Shown: positions 1-7,622 of the stretch, in pieces
Position numbering within the stretch: position 1 is the first letter of the stretch
How the letters are laid out: every line of letters starts with the position of its first letter
From: JAOUEE01 sp051011595
GTDB taxonomy: Bacteria > Actinomycetota > Acidimicrobiia > Acidimicrobiales > SHLQ01
Assembly (NCBI GenBank): GCA_051011595.1
Contig: JBPCTQ010000051.1
Coordinates: forward strand, 1-12,391
Length of the DNA stretch: 12,391 nucleotides
Direction of reading: 5' to 3'
Notes under the pieces: model-generated
Told to the model about the DNA's origin: nothing
Seen by the model: the letters and a program-made list of their open reading frames with translations, nothing else
The model's database searches: none
Position numbers and translations under genes: made by a program

Positions 1-67
1 GGCCGAGGCCGACGACCAGACTGGGGAGGTCGGCGCCGAGTCGGACCCGCCCGATCCGGACGGCTGA
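1..67 (+). CDS. C-terminal end of an upstream protein, probably FtsI (partial)
   Basis: The frame entering the window from the left is open from base 2 and ends at the TGA at 65-67. It encodes about 21 residues rich in Asp, Glu, Pro and Gly, which look like a disordered acidic C-terminal tail. The stop overlaps the murE start by one base (TGATG), so this gene belongs to the same coupled operon. In dcw clusters the gene before murE is usually ftsI (the division transpeptidase PBP3), and a low-complexity tail after the transpeptidase domain would fit. No catalytic motif is inside the window, so the identity rests on position only. A relocated murF is an alternative. Confidence 0.55.
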   Translation, partial: AEADDQTGEVGAESDPPDPDG

Positions 68-1485
68 TGGAGCTCCCCACGCTGCTGGCCGAACTCGACC
101 CGGCGGCAGCGATCGAAGCCCCGGCTGATCTCGAAGCTGTCGAGATCGCGGCCATCGACCATGACTCGCGCCGGGTGGGAGCCGACACGCTGTTCTGTGC
201 GCTCGTCGGGCGAGCCTTCGACGGCCATCGCTACATCGCCGAGGCCGTTGCGGCCGGAGCGAGCGCCGTGCTGGTGAGTGCCGATGCCGATGTGCCGGCC
301 CGGTCGCGGGGCGACGCCGTCGTGCTGCGAGCTCCCGACACCCGTGTCGCCATGGCCCACCTGGCTGCCGCCCACGCCGGGCATCCCAGCCGGTCGCTCG
401 ACGTGGTGGGCATCACCGGCACCAATGGCAAGACCACCACGGTCCATCTCCTGGCTGCCATCGCCGCAGCCGCCGGCACCGTGACGCGCACGCTGGGCAC
501 CCTGACCGGCGAACGGACCACACCCGAGGCCACCGACATTCAGCCGCTGTTGGCCTCGTGGGTGGTCGACGGCGTCGACCTGGTGGTGATGGAGGTGTCA
601 TCGCATGCCCTCGTGCAACACCGCGTCGACGGCATCGACTTCACCGTGGCCGGATTCACCAACCTGACCGAAGACCACCTGGACTTTCATCCTTCTCTGG
701 AGGACTACTTCGCGGCCAAGGCCCGCCTGTTCAGCCCGGAACGGGCGGCCCGGGGGGTGGCCGTAGCCGATCTCCCCCACGGCCGTTTGCTGGTCGACAG
801 CGCCGAGATTCCGATGATCGGGATCCATCCCGATGCCCAGCCGGTGCTGAGCTCGACCCTCACCAGCATCGAGTTCTCCTGGCGCGACCAGATCGTCCGG
901 CTGCCCTTCGGAGGTCGGTTCAACGTGGCCAACGCCACCCTGGCAGCCGAGATCGCAGTCGTGTTGGGCTACTCCGCAGGGGACATCGTGGCCGGACTGG
1001 CCAGCGCGACTCCCGTGCCGGGCCGATTCGAGCCGGTGTCGACCGGCCAGGCGTTCGATGTGATCGTCGACTACGCCCACACTCCTGACGGACTGGAACG
1101 AGTCCTCGCGTCAGCCCGGATCGACAGCAACGAGGGCCGGGTGCTGGTGGTCTTCGGCTGCGGTGGAGACCGCGACGCGGTCAAACGTCCGCTCATGGGG
1201 CGGGCCGCCGAGGAGGGGGCCGACGTGGTGATCGTCACGTCGGATAACCCCCGAACCGAGGACCCGGGTGCCATCATCTCCGAGGTGCTTACCGGAATGT
1301 CGACCACCGCGGTGGTCATCCCTGACCGACGCGACGCCATCGGTGAGGCCCTAGCTCTGGCCCGGCCCGGTGATGCCGTGGTGGTGGCCGGCAAGGGCCA
1401 CGAGACCACCCAGACCGTCGGATCGGCCCACCTGCCCTTCGACGACCGTCAGGTCGTGCGCGAGCTGCTGGCGGCGGCCGAATGA
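67..1485 (+). CDS. murE: UDP-MurNAc-L-Ala-D-Glu:diaminopimelate ligase MurE
   Basis: This is the cytoplasmic ATP-dependent ligase that adds the third stem-peptide residue to UDP-MurNAc-L-Ala-D-Glu. At 472 aa it has normal family length. Visible Mur-ligase features are the P-loop GTNGKTTT at residues 118-125, the central-domain segment with EVSSHAL and NLTEDHLDFH, a Lys at 218 in the position that is carbamylated in the family, and DNPR at 393-396. DNPR is the signature of diaminopimelate-adding rather than lysine-adding MurE. It does not settle meso- versus LL-diaminopimelate. The ATG at 67 overlaps the previous stop by one base and no strong Shine-Dalgarno is seen, so translational coupling is likely. 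The end overlaps mraY by 4 bases (ATGA), leaving no room for murF, which normally follows murE. Confidence 0.97.
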   Translation: MELPTLLAELDPAAAIEAPADLEAVEIAAIDHDSRRVGADTLFCALVGRAFDGHRYIAEAVAAGASAVLVSADADVPARSRGDAVVLRAPDTRVAMAHLAAAHAGHPSRSLDVVGITGTNGKTTTVHLLAAIAAAAGTVTRTLGTLTGERTTPEATDIQPLLASWVVDGVDLVVMEVSSHALVQHRVDGIDFTVAGFTNLTEDHLDFHPSLEDYFAAKARLFSPERAARGVAVADLPHGRLLVDSAEIPMIGIHPDAQPVLSSTLTSIEFSWRDQIVRLPFGGRFNVANATLAAEIAVVLGYSAGDIVAGLASATPVPGRFEPVSTGQAFDVIVDYAHTPDGLERVLASARIDSNEGRVLVVFGCGGDRDAVKRPLMGRAAEEGADVVIVTSDNPRTEDPGAIISEVLTGMSTTAVVIPDRRDAIGEALALARPGDAVVVAGKGHETTQTVGSAHLPFDDRQVVRELLAAAE

Positions 1486-2537
1486 TCCGGCTGCTGCTGG
1501 CCGCAGCCACCGCCACGGTGTTGTCGTTGGCGCTCACCAAACTCGTGATCGAGTTGTTGGTTCGCAACAAGATCGGGCAACCCATCCGCGACGACGGACC
1601 CGAGGGTCACGCCACCAAGGCAGGCACACCCACCATGGGCGGGGTCGCCATCGTGGGAGGTGCCACCTTCGGGTACGTGGTCTCGGACCTGTCCGGTGGC
1701 ATCTACACCCGCAGTGGCATTTTCGTCATGCTGGCCATCATCGGTGGCGGTGCGGTGGGTCTGCTCGACGACTGGATCAAGGTCGTCCGAGAACGGAACC
1801 TCGGCCTGAACAAGCGGGCCAAGATGCTTGGCCTGCTCATCGTGGCGGTCGGTTTCTCGGTGCTGATGGTGCAGTTCACCGATGTGAACACACACCTCTC
1901 GTTCACTCGCTGGAACTCGATCGGCTGGGACATGGGCAATGCCTTGTGGACGATCTGGGCCGTGCTGCTCATCGTCGGGAGTGCCAATGCGGTCAACCTC
2001 ACCGACGGCCTCGACGGTCTTGCGGCCGGTTCGGCCGTCTTCTCCTTCGCTGCGTTCGTCTTCATCAGCTTCTGGAAGTTCACTCCGACGGCCGAGATCG
2101 GAACCGCCGGGGAGCCCTTCTACGACGTGAACCACGCCCTCGACCTTGCCGTGGTGGCGGCCGCCATGTTGGGCGGCTGTCTGGGGTTCTTGTGGTGGAA
2201 CGCAGCGCCGGCGCAGATCTTCATGGGCGACGCCGGCTCGCTGGCCATCGGTGTCGGGCTGGCGGCGCTGGCCCTGGCCACCAACACCCATTTGCTGCTG
2301 CCCATCATCGGTGGGCTCTTCGTGATCGAGACGGTGACGGTCATCCTCCAGATCGGACGGTTCCAGCTCACGGGGAAACGGTTCTTTCGTATGGCCCCCA
2401 TCCACCATCATTTCGAGCTCGGCGGCTGGCACGAGACGTGGGTCATCATTCGGTTCTGGATGCTGCACGGGTTCTGTGTCGCGGTCGGTCTCGGGCTCTT
2501 CTATGCCGACTGGATCGCCGCCGGAGGTGGCACATGA
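1482..2537 (+). CDS. mraY: Phospho-MurNAc-pentapeptide translocase MraY
   Basis: This is the integral membrane enzyme that transfers phospho-MurNAc-pentapeptide from UDP to undecaprenyl phosphate, giving lipid I. The 351-aa product is hydrophobic throughout, with multiple membrane segments. The family's active-site blocks appear in order: DDGPEGHATKAGTPTMGG near 37-54, the Asp pair and Lys in LLDDWIK (D96, D97, K100), NLTDGLDGLAAG at 172-183, FMGDAGS with D250, and the histidine block PIHHHFE at 306-312. All are intact. The ATG overlaps the murE stop as ATGA, and the end overlaps murD the same way. There is no clear Shine-Dalgarno, so reinitiation after murE is the probable way it is translated. 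Confidence 0.97.
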   Translation: MIRLLLAAATATVLSLALTKLVIELLVRNKIGQPIRDDGPEGHATKAGTPTMGGVAIVGGATFGYVVSDLSGGIYTRSGIFVMLAIIGGGAVGLLDDWIKVVRERNLGLNKRAKMLGLLIVAVGFSVLMVQFTDVNTHLSFTRWNSIGWDMGNALWTIWAVLLIVGSANAVNLTDGLDGLAAGSAVFSFAAFVFISFWKFTPTAEIGTAGEPFYDVNHALDLAVVAAAMLGGCLGFLWWNAAPAQIFMGDAGSLAIGVGLAALALATNTHLLLPIIGGLFVIETVTVILQIGRFQLTGKRFFRMAPIHHHFELGGWHETWVIIRFWMLHGFCVAVGLGLFYADWIAAGGGT

Positions 2538-3841
2538 CCGCCGCGGTGATCGTCGGACTGGGTGTCACCGGTATCGCCGTGGCCGAACGGTTGTTGTCGC
2601 GCGGCGTCGAGATCACGGTGATCGAGGACCATCCCCGCCCCGAACACGACGACCTGATCGCCGGTTGGGGCGCACGCCTGGTACCCGCACCGTCGGCCAC
2701 CGAGTTGGCCGACACCCTCCCAGGAGCCGATGTGTTGTTGCCCTCACCCGGGGTTCCCCACAGCCACCCCACCTTCGAGGTGGCCCAGCAGGTCGGGGTG
2801 CAGGTGGCGAGCGAATTCGATCTCGCCCGGCGCTGGGACGATCGACCAGTGGTCGCCGTCACGGGCACCGATGGCAAGACCACCGTGACCACCATGATCA
2901 CCGAGATGTTGGTGGCCGACGGCCGCCCGGCGGTGGCCGCCGGCAACACCGACGTGCCCCTCGTGACGGCCATCGACGATCCGGCCACCGAGGTGTTCGT
3001 GGTCGAGGCATCGTCCTTCAGACTCGGCCACACCTGCCGTTTCAACCCGGCGGTGGCGGCCTGGCTCAACTGGGGTCCCGATCACCTCGACGTGCACCGC
3101 GACCTCGAGCAGTACCAGCTGGCCAAAGCACGGATCTGGTCCGACCTCGAACCGAACGCGGTGGCCGTCGCCAACGCCGGTGACCCTGTGGTCATGGGTC
3201 ATACCCCGGCCGGCGCCCGGACCTTCTCCGCCAGCGTGGAGGCCGACTATCGCTTGGCTGGAGATGTCCTGATGGGACCCGACGGGGTGTTGCTGGCTAC
3301 GTCCGACCTGGCCCGTAGCCTGCCTCACGACATCGAGAACGCGCTGGCCTCGTGGGCCTGCGCCGACGCCCAGGGGGTTTCGGCCCAGGCGGTCACGTCG
3401 GTGCTCACGTCGTTCGCCGGGCTGCCGCACCGGGTGGCCACGGTGGCCCAGCTCGAGGGCATCACCTACGTCGACGACTCCAAGGCGACGGTGCCCCACG
3501 CGGTGGTGGCGGCTGCTCGGAGCTTCGAGCGGGTCGTGCTCATCGCCGGTGGTAGGAACAAGGGCATCGACCTCGGTCCCATGGCTGCGGCCGCCGATCA
3601 CATTCGTTCGGTGGTGGCCATCGGCGATGCCCGCGACGAGGTGGCCAATGCCTTCGCCGGTGTCCGCCCGGTGGTGTTCGCCGACGACATGGACCAGGCC
3701 GTGGCCCTCGCTCGCCAGGCGGCGCTGCCCGGCGATGTCGTCTTGTTGTCCCCGGGATGCGCGTCCTTCGACTGGTACAGCGGCTACGGTGCGCGTGGGG
3801 ACGACTTCGTGCGGGCGGTACGAGCGTTGGAGGACGCGTGA
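2534..3841 (+). CDS. murD: UDP-MurNAc-L-alanine:D-glutamate ligase MurD
   Basis: This is the cytoplasmic Mur ligase that adds D-Glu to UDP-MurNAc-L-Ala with ATP. The 435-aa protein begins with a Rossmann-like glycine motif (VGLGVTG, 7-13). It has the P-loop GTDGKTT at 111-117, then EASSF, WLNWGPDHLDVH and a Lys at 198 in QLAKARIW, the residue carbamylated in this family. DDSKAT and the C-terminal AGGRNKG and SPGCASFD motifs follow, as expected for MurD. The frame is open far upstream through mraY, but residues before the ATG at 2534 resemble nothing. That ATG overlaps the mraY stop as ATGA and has GGAGG at 2523-2527 six bases before it, so it is the start. It ends in a GTGA overlap with ftsW. 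Confidence 0.96.
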   Translation: MTAAVIVGLGVTGIAVAERLLSRGVEITVIEDHPRPEHDDLIAGWGARLVPAPSATELADTLPGADVLLPSPGVPHSHPTFEVAQQVGVQVASEFDLARRWDDRPVVAVTGTDGKTTVTTMITEMLVADGRPAVAAGNTDVPLVTAIDDPATEVFVVEASSFRLGHTCRFNPAVAAWLNWGPDHLDVHRDLEQYQLAKARIWSDLEPNAVAVANAGDPVVMGHTPAGARTFSASVEADYRLAGDVLMGPDGVLLATSDLARSLPHDIENALASWACADAQGVSAQAVTSVLTSFAGLPHRVATVAQLEGITYVDDSKATVPHAVVAAARSFERVVLIAGGRNKGIDLGPMAAAADHIRSVVAIGDARDEVANAFAGVRPVVFADDMDQAVALARQAALPGDVVLLSPGCASFDWYSGYGARGDDFVRAVRALEDA

Positions 3842-5040
3842 AGACACCCCTGGCCGAGCGACGACAGGCCGAGCGGAGCGCTCGGGGCCGCCACCCGACC
3901 AGTCGGCGTTCTCCCGACGGTCGCGGTCCTCAGGTGCGCCGTCGCCGCTTCTCGCCGCTGTTCGGTCTCCTCGTGGTGCTGGGCTTCGGACTCAGCCTCT
4001 ACGGGTTGGTCATGGTGTTGTCGGCGTCGTCGGGTGACGCCCTCGGCGGCGGTGATCCCTGGTCGGCGTTCCGGCGGCAGTCGTTGTGGTTGCTGGCCGG
4101 GCTGGTGGCGGCGCTGTTCACCTCGCGACTCGACTATCGACTGTGGCGCGAGCGATTCTCGGTGCCGTTGCTCATCGTCACCGCAGCGCTGCTGGTGCTG
4201 GTGCTGGTTCCCCAGATCGGACTGTCGGTCAACGGTGCCCGACGCTGGATCGGCGCCGGCGGGTTCACATTCCAACCGTCGGAGCTGGCCAAGCTGGCCC
4301 TCATCATCTGGGTGGCCGACATGGTGACCCGCCAGCGACGGAATGTGACCAGCCTGAACTCCACCCTGGCGCCCATCTTGATGTGGACCGGGGCCTACGC
4401 GGTGTTGCTGGTGCTCGAGCCCGATCTGGGCACGGCCATCATCGTGTGTTGTGTGGTCTTCGTGATCCTGTACATGGCCGGCGCCTCCCTCGGCCATCTC
4501 TGGTTCATCGCCGGAGCCTCCGCCTGCCTGGCGCTCACCTTGGCCTGGTTGGCGCCCTACCGGCGCGAGCGGCTGCTCGCCTTCAGTGACCCGTGGGCCG
4601 ACCCGTTGGAAGCGGGGTACCAGACCGTCCAAGCGGGGGTGGCGCTGGCCAACGGCGGGGTCAGCGGTGTGGGGCTGGGGGCGAGCCGGGCCAAGTGGGG
4701 ATTCGTGCCCGAAGCGCACACCGACTTCATCTACGCCATCATCGCCGAGGAGTTCGGCCTGGTGGGGGGGCTCGCGGTGCTGGGTGCGTTCGTGCTCATC
4801 GGGGTAGCGGGTTTCCTGGTTGCCCATCGGCTCCGCCAGGTCGATCCCTTCGCCTCGTTGGTGGCGGTCGGTATCACTGCATGGGTGGTGATCCAGGCAT
4901 TCGTCAACATCGGTGCGGTGGTGGGGGCCCTTCCCATCACCGGGGTGACACTGCCGTTCCTGTCGGCCGGCGGTTCGTCGTTGGTGGTGACGATGGCGGC
5001 CTACGGCGTCTTGTTGAACATCGCCAGCCATGTCGACTGA
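3838..5040 (+). CDS. ftsW: SEDS-family septal peptidoglycan glycosyltransferase FtsW
   Basis: This is a polytopic SEDS protein that polymerises lipid II into septal glycan strands with its partner transpeptidase FtsI. From the GTG at 3838 it is 400 aa. Residues 1-38 form a basic, Arg-rich cytoplasmic tail, and about ten membrane segments follow from residue 40. Family motifs are NGARRWI (132-138), FQPSELAKLA (145-154), LEPDLGTA (193-200), YQTVQAGVALANGG (261-274), PEAHTDFIYAIIAEEFG (291-307) and PFLSAGGSS (373-381). D296 in HTDF matches the conserved acidic residue essential in RodA/FtsW. The GTG forms a GTGA overlap with the murD stop and has GGAGG at 3829-3833. An in-frame ATG at 3757 would overlap murD by 85 bases and is less likely. 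RodA is the alternative, but cluster context favours FtsW. Confidence 0.94.
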   Translation: MKTPLAERRQAERSARGRHPTSRRSPDGRGPQVRRRRFSPLFGLLVVLGFGLSLYGLVMVLSASSGDALGGGDPWSAFRRQSLWLLAGLVAALFTSRLDYRLWRERFSVPLLIVTAALLVLVLVPQIGLSVNGARRWIGAGGFTFQPSELAKLALIIWVADMVTRQRRNVTSLNSTLAPILMWTGAYAVLLVLEPDLGTAIIVCCVVFVILYMAGASLGHLWFIAGASACLALTLAWLAPYRRERLLAFSDPWADPLEAGYQTVQAGVALANGGVSGVGLGASRAKWGFVPEAHTDFIYAIIAEEFGLVGGLAVLGAFVLIGVAGFLVAHRLRQVDPFASLVAVGITAWVVIQAFVNIGAVVGALPITGVTLPFLSAGGSSLVVTMAAYGVLLNIASHVD

Positions 5041-6154
5041 GGGCCAGCGCCACCCGACGTCAGTTCTGATCAGTGGCGGCGGAACGGCTGGTCACGTCCA
5101 GCCCGGGCTCGACATCGCCCGGGCCCTGGTTCGGCGTGGTTGTCCGGCCGACAACATCCACTACGTGGGCAGTGAGCGCGGCATCGAGGCCCGGCTGGTA
5201 CCCGAGGCCGGCTTCGAGCTGACTCTGCTGCCCGGGCGGGGTATCCAACGCCGACTCACCATCGACAATGTGGGGGCCGTGGTCGGACTGCTGCGGGCCT
5301 TCGTGACCGCGTTCGGGGTCCTGCGCCGGGTGCGGCCCGATGTGGTGGTGTCGCTCGGTGGGTACGCCAGTGTCCCTTGTGCGCTCTGGGCGGTGTTGAT
5401 GCGGATCCCCATCGTGGTGGCCGAACAGAACGCGGTGCCCGGTCTGGCCAACCGCCTTATCGGTCGGTTCGCACGGGTGGCCGCCACGTCGTTCCCCGAT
5501 GTCGACCTGCCGCGCGCCACGTGGACGGGAAACCCGGTTCGCGACGAGATCCGGGCGGTTGATCGCGATGCCGGTCGCCTGGCCGCCAGGAGCCGGCTGG
5601 GTGTCGATCCCTCCCGGTTCATGGTCTCTGTCTTCGGCGGCTCCCTCGGTGCAAGGCGCATCAACAACGCGGTGGTCGATGCGCTCCCGCAGTGGCGAGG
5701 TGATGGCGATCTGGCCGTTCGCCACATCATCGGCGAACGCGACTACGACTCGGTTCTCGAACAGTTGGCTCCCGGTGACGACGCGTCGGCCGCCTACCGA
5801 CCGGTGCGGTACGAGACCGACATGGCCGGTGTGTACGCCGCCTCCGATGTTGTGGTGTGTCGTTCGGGGGCCACCACCGTGGCCGAGGTCGCCGTCACCG
5901 GAACACCGGCCATCCTGGTTCCCCTTCCCGGCGCGCCGGGTGACCACCAGACGGCCAACGCGAAGGCATTGGTCGATTGTGGCGCCGCCGTGCTGGTGGC
6001 CGATCCCGACCTCGATGGACCGCGTTTGATCGATGAGATCGAGCGGCTGCGCATCGACGCCGACCGACGGGATGCGATGAGTGGGGCGGCGGCCGACTTC
6101 GCCCGACCCGATGCCGCCGATGCCGTCGCATCGATCATCGAGGCAGCGGTATGA
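5030..6154 (+). CDS. murG: Lipid II synthase (UDP-GlcNAc:lipid I GlcNAc transferase) MurG
   Basis: This is a peripheral membrane GT-B glycosyltransferase that adds GlcNAc to lipid I at the cytoplasmic face, giving lipid II. The 374-aa product has the N-terminal GGGTAGH loop (16-22), SLGGYASVP with GGYAS at 110-114, AEQNAVPG with EQN at 132-134, and a second-domain SVFGGSLGARRIN loop. The UDP-GlcNAc site segment begins at RSGATTVAE (278-286) and continues into PLPGAPGDHQTANA. In most family members this last stretch has a bulkier residue set around the Gln. The start overlaps ftsW by 11 bases, the largest overlap in the train, and no Shine-Dalgarno is evident. The stop overlaps the ATG of a 30-codon ORF. 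Confidence 0.96.
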   Translation: MSTEGQRHPTSVLISGGGTAGHVQPGLDIARALVRRGCPADNIHYVGSERGIEARLVPEAGFELTLLPGRGIQRRLTIDNVGAVVGLLRAFVTAFGVLRRVRPDVVVSLGGYASVPCALWAVLMRIPIVVAEQNAVPGLANRLIGRFARVAATSFPDVDLPRATWTGNPVRDEIRAVDRDAGRLAARSRLGVDPSRFMVSVFGGSLGARRINNAVVDALPQWRGDGDLAVRHIIGERDYDSVLEQLAPGDDASAAYRPVRYETDMAGVYAASDVVVCRSGATTVAEVAVTGTPAILVPLPGAPGDHQTANAKALVDCGAAVLVADPDLDGPRLIDEIERLRIDADRRDAMSGAAADFARPDAADAVASIIEAAV

Positions 6155-6243
6155 ACACCTCGGCCATCACCCACCCGATTGCTCCCGCGGACCAGCATGG
6201 AGGGGTTGTCTGCCGTTCGGTCGGCGGGCCGACCACACCATGA
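6151..6243 (+). CDS. 30-codon ORF bridging murG and murC, possible coupling peptide
   Basis: An ATG at 6151 overlaps the murG stop as ATGA, and this frame ends at a TGA (6241-6243) that overlaps the murC ATG at 6240, again as ATGA. A GAGG at 6140-6143 lies seven bases before its start. It encodes 30 residues beginning MNTSAITHPIAP, with one Cys and no membrane segment or recognisable domain. The murC frame has no ATG, GTG or TTG between 6141 and 6240, and murC has no strong Shine-Dalgarno of its own. Translation of this ORF could therefore deliver ribosomes to murC. It may be functional only as a translated spacer, or it may be chance. I do not recognise the peptide. Confidence 0.4.
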   Translation: MNTSAITHPIAPADQHGGVVCRSVGGPTTP

Positions 6244-7622
6244 CCAGTATCGACCTCACCCGCCCCATGCCCATCCACATCGTCGGTATCGGCGGTGCCG
6301 GTATGTCGGCCATCGCCGCCGTTCTGGCGGCCATGGGCCACGACGTCAGCGGGAGCGATCTCAAGGAGGGTCCCGGTATCGATCGGCTGCGGGTGAGTGG
6401 CATCGAGGTCGCCATCGGACACGATCGCGATCACGTGGGTGATGCCGCACTGGTGGCCATCTCCACCGCGGTGCCCGCCACCAACTCCGAGGTCAGGGCG
6501 GCTGAGGAGAGAGGGATCCCGGTGGTACGGCGGGCCGAGATCCTGGCCGGGATCGCCGCCACCCGGCGGGCCATCGCCGTGGCCGGCACCCATGGCAAGA
6601 CCACCACCAGTTCGATGTTGGCGCTGGCCCTGCGGGAGGCGGGCCTGGCTCCTTCGTTCATCATCGGGGGCGACGTCAACGAGATCGGCAGCGGGGCTGC
6701 GTGGTCCGACGACGGTGACCTGTTCGTCGTGGAAGCCGACGAGAGCGACGGGACCTTCATCGAGCTTCCTCGCCACGGTGCCATCGTCACCAATGTCGAA
6801 GCCGACCACCTCGAACACTATGGCGGTTTCGACGAACTTCGGGCCGCCTTCGACCGGTTCGTCACCGAGACAACCGGGCCGGTGGTGGTGGGCGTCGACG
6901 ACGAAGGCGGAAGACGGCTGGCTGCGGATCACCCGTCGGTGATCACCTACGGCGAAGCGACCGATGCCGACTACCGCATGGTCGGCCTCGAGAGCACCCG
7001 GTCGGGCGTCCGGTTCGGTCTCGAGCACGAGGCCACCAGCCTCGGGGTCATCGATTTGGCCGTTCCAGGACGTCACAACGCCCAGAATGCGGCGGCGGCG
7101 GCCGTCACCGCCCTGCGTTACGACGCCGGGTTCGATGCGGTGGCCGACGCCCTCGCCCGTTATGCCGGCGTGGCTCGACGGTACGAGTACCGGGGTGAGG
7201 CACAAGGAATCACGTTCGTCGACGACTATGCCCACCTTCCCACCGAGGTGGCGGCTGCGTTGGCGACTGCCCGCGACGGCGAGTGGCCCAGGGTGGTGTG
7301 CGTGTTCCAGCCCCACCGGTACAGCCGAACCCAGGAGGTCGGTCGCCAATTCGGTCCTGGCTTCGCCGCCGCCGACCATGTGGTGGTCACCGAGATCTAC
7401 GCCGCGGGAGAGGCGCCGCGGCCGGGTGTGTCGGGCCAGATGGTGGCCGACACCGCCCGGACCGAGAATCCGGATCTGCCGGTCGACTTCGTGGCCCACC
7501 GCACCGAGCTCATCGACCATCTCCTTGCCCTGCTCCGCCCCGGCGACCTCTGCCTCACCCTGGGAGCAGGTGACCTGAGCTCACTCCCCGATGATTTGCT
7601 CCAACGTCTGGGGCAGTCGTGA
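6240..7622 (+). CDS. murC: UDP-N-acetylmuramate:L-alanine ligase MurC
   Basis: This is the first Mur ligase, which adds L-Ala to UDP-MurNAc with ATP in the cytoplasm. From the ATG at 6240 it is 460 aa, a usual length. The N-terminal UDP-binding motif is GIGGAGMS (17-24), the P-loop is GTHGKTTT (116-123), EADESDGTF starts at 165, and NVEADHLEHY follows. The C-terminal domain has VDDYAHLPTE and FQPHRYSRT, with HRYSRT at 359-364. Together these identify MurC rather than Mpl, which also lacks this operon context. The frame is open further upstream but has no standard start codon nearby. An ATG at 6267 would also keep the glycine motif. Only a CTG at 6210 sits well behind a GGAGGGG (6199-6205), and CTG starts are rare. 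Confidence 0.96.
   Translation: MTSIDLTRPMPIHIVGIGGAGMSAIAAVLAAMGHDVSGSDLKEGPGIDRLRVSGIEVAIGHDRDHVGDAALVAISTAVPATNSEVRAAEERGIPVVRRAEILAGIAATRRAIAVAGTHGKTTTSSMLALALREAGLAPSFIIGGDVNEIGSGAAWSDDGDLFVVEADESDGTFIELPRHGAIVTNVEADHLEHYGGFDELRAAFDRFVTETTGPVVVGVDDEGGRRLAADHPSVITYGEATDADYRMVGLESTRSGVRFGLEHEATSLGVIDLAVPGRHNAQNAAAAAVTALRYDAGFDAVADALARYAGVARRYEYRGEAQGITFVDDYAHLPTEVAAALATARDGEWPRVVCVFQPHRYSRTQEVGRQFGPGFAAADHVVVTEIYAAGEAPRPGVSGQMVADTARTENPDLPVDFVAHRTELIDHLLALLRPGDLCLTLGAGDLSSLPDDLLQRLGQS

Noticed and set aside
1370..2533. Long open frame upstream of and in frame with murD, spanning mraY
   Set aside because: Its translation is Arg-, His- and Pro-rich with no recognisable domain, and it lies in another frame of clear murE and mraY sequence. 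It is a high-GC shadow, and murD starts at 2534.
3757..3837. ATG start for ftsW inside murD
   Set aside because: It would give an 85-base overlap, and the added residues do not resemble an FtsW N-terminus. The GTG at 3838 has a GGAGG and the same type of short overlap as the neighbouring genes.
3784..5031. 415-codon minus-strand frame opposite ftsW
   Set aside because: The translation is Gln-, His- and Gly-rich without hydrophobic or domain structure, as expected for the antisense of a membrane protein gene.
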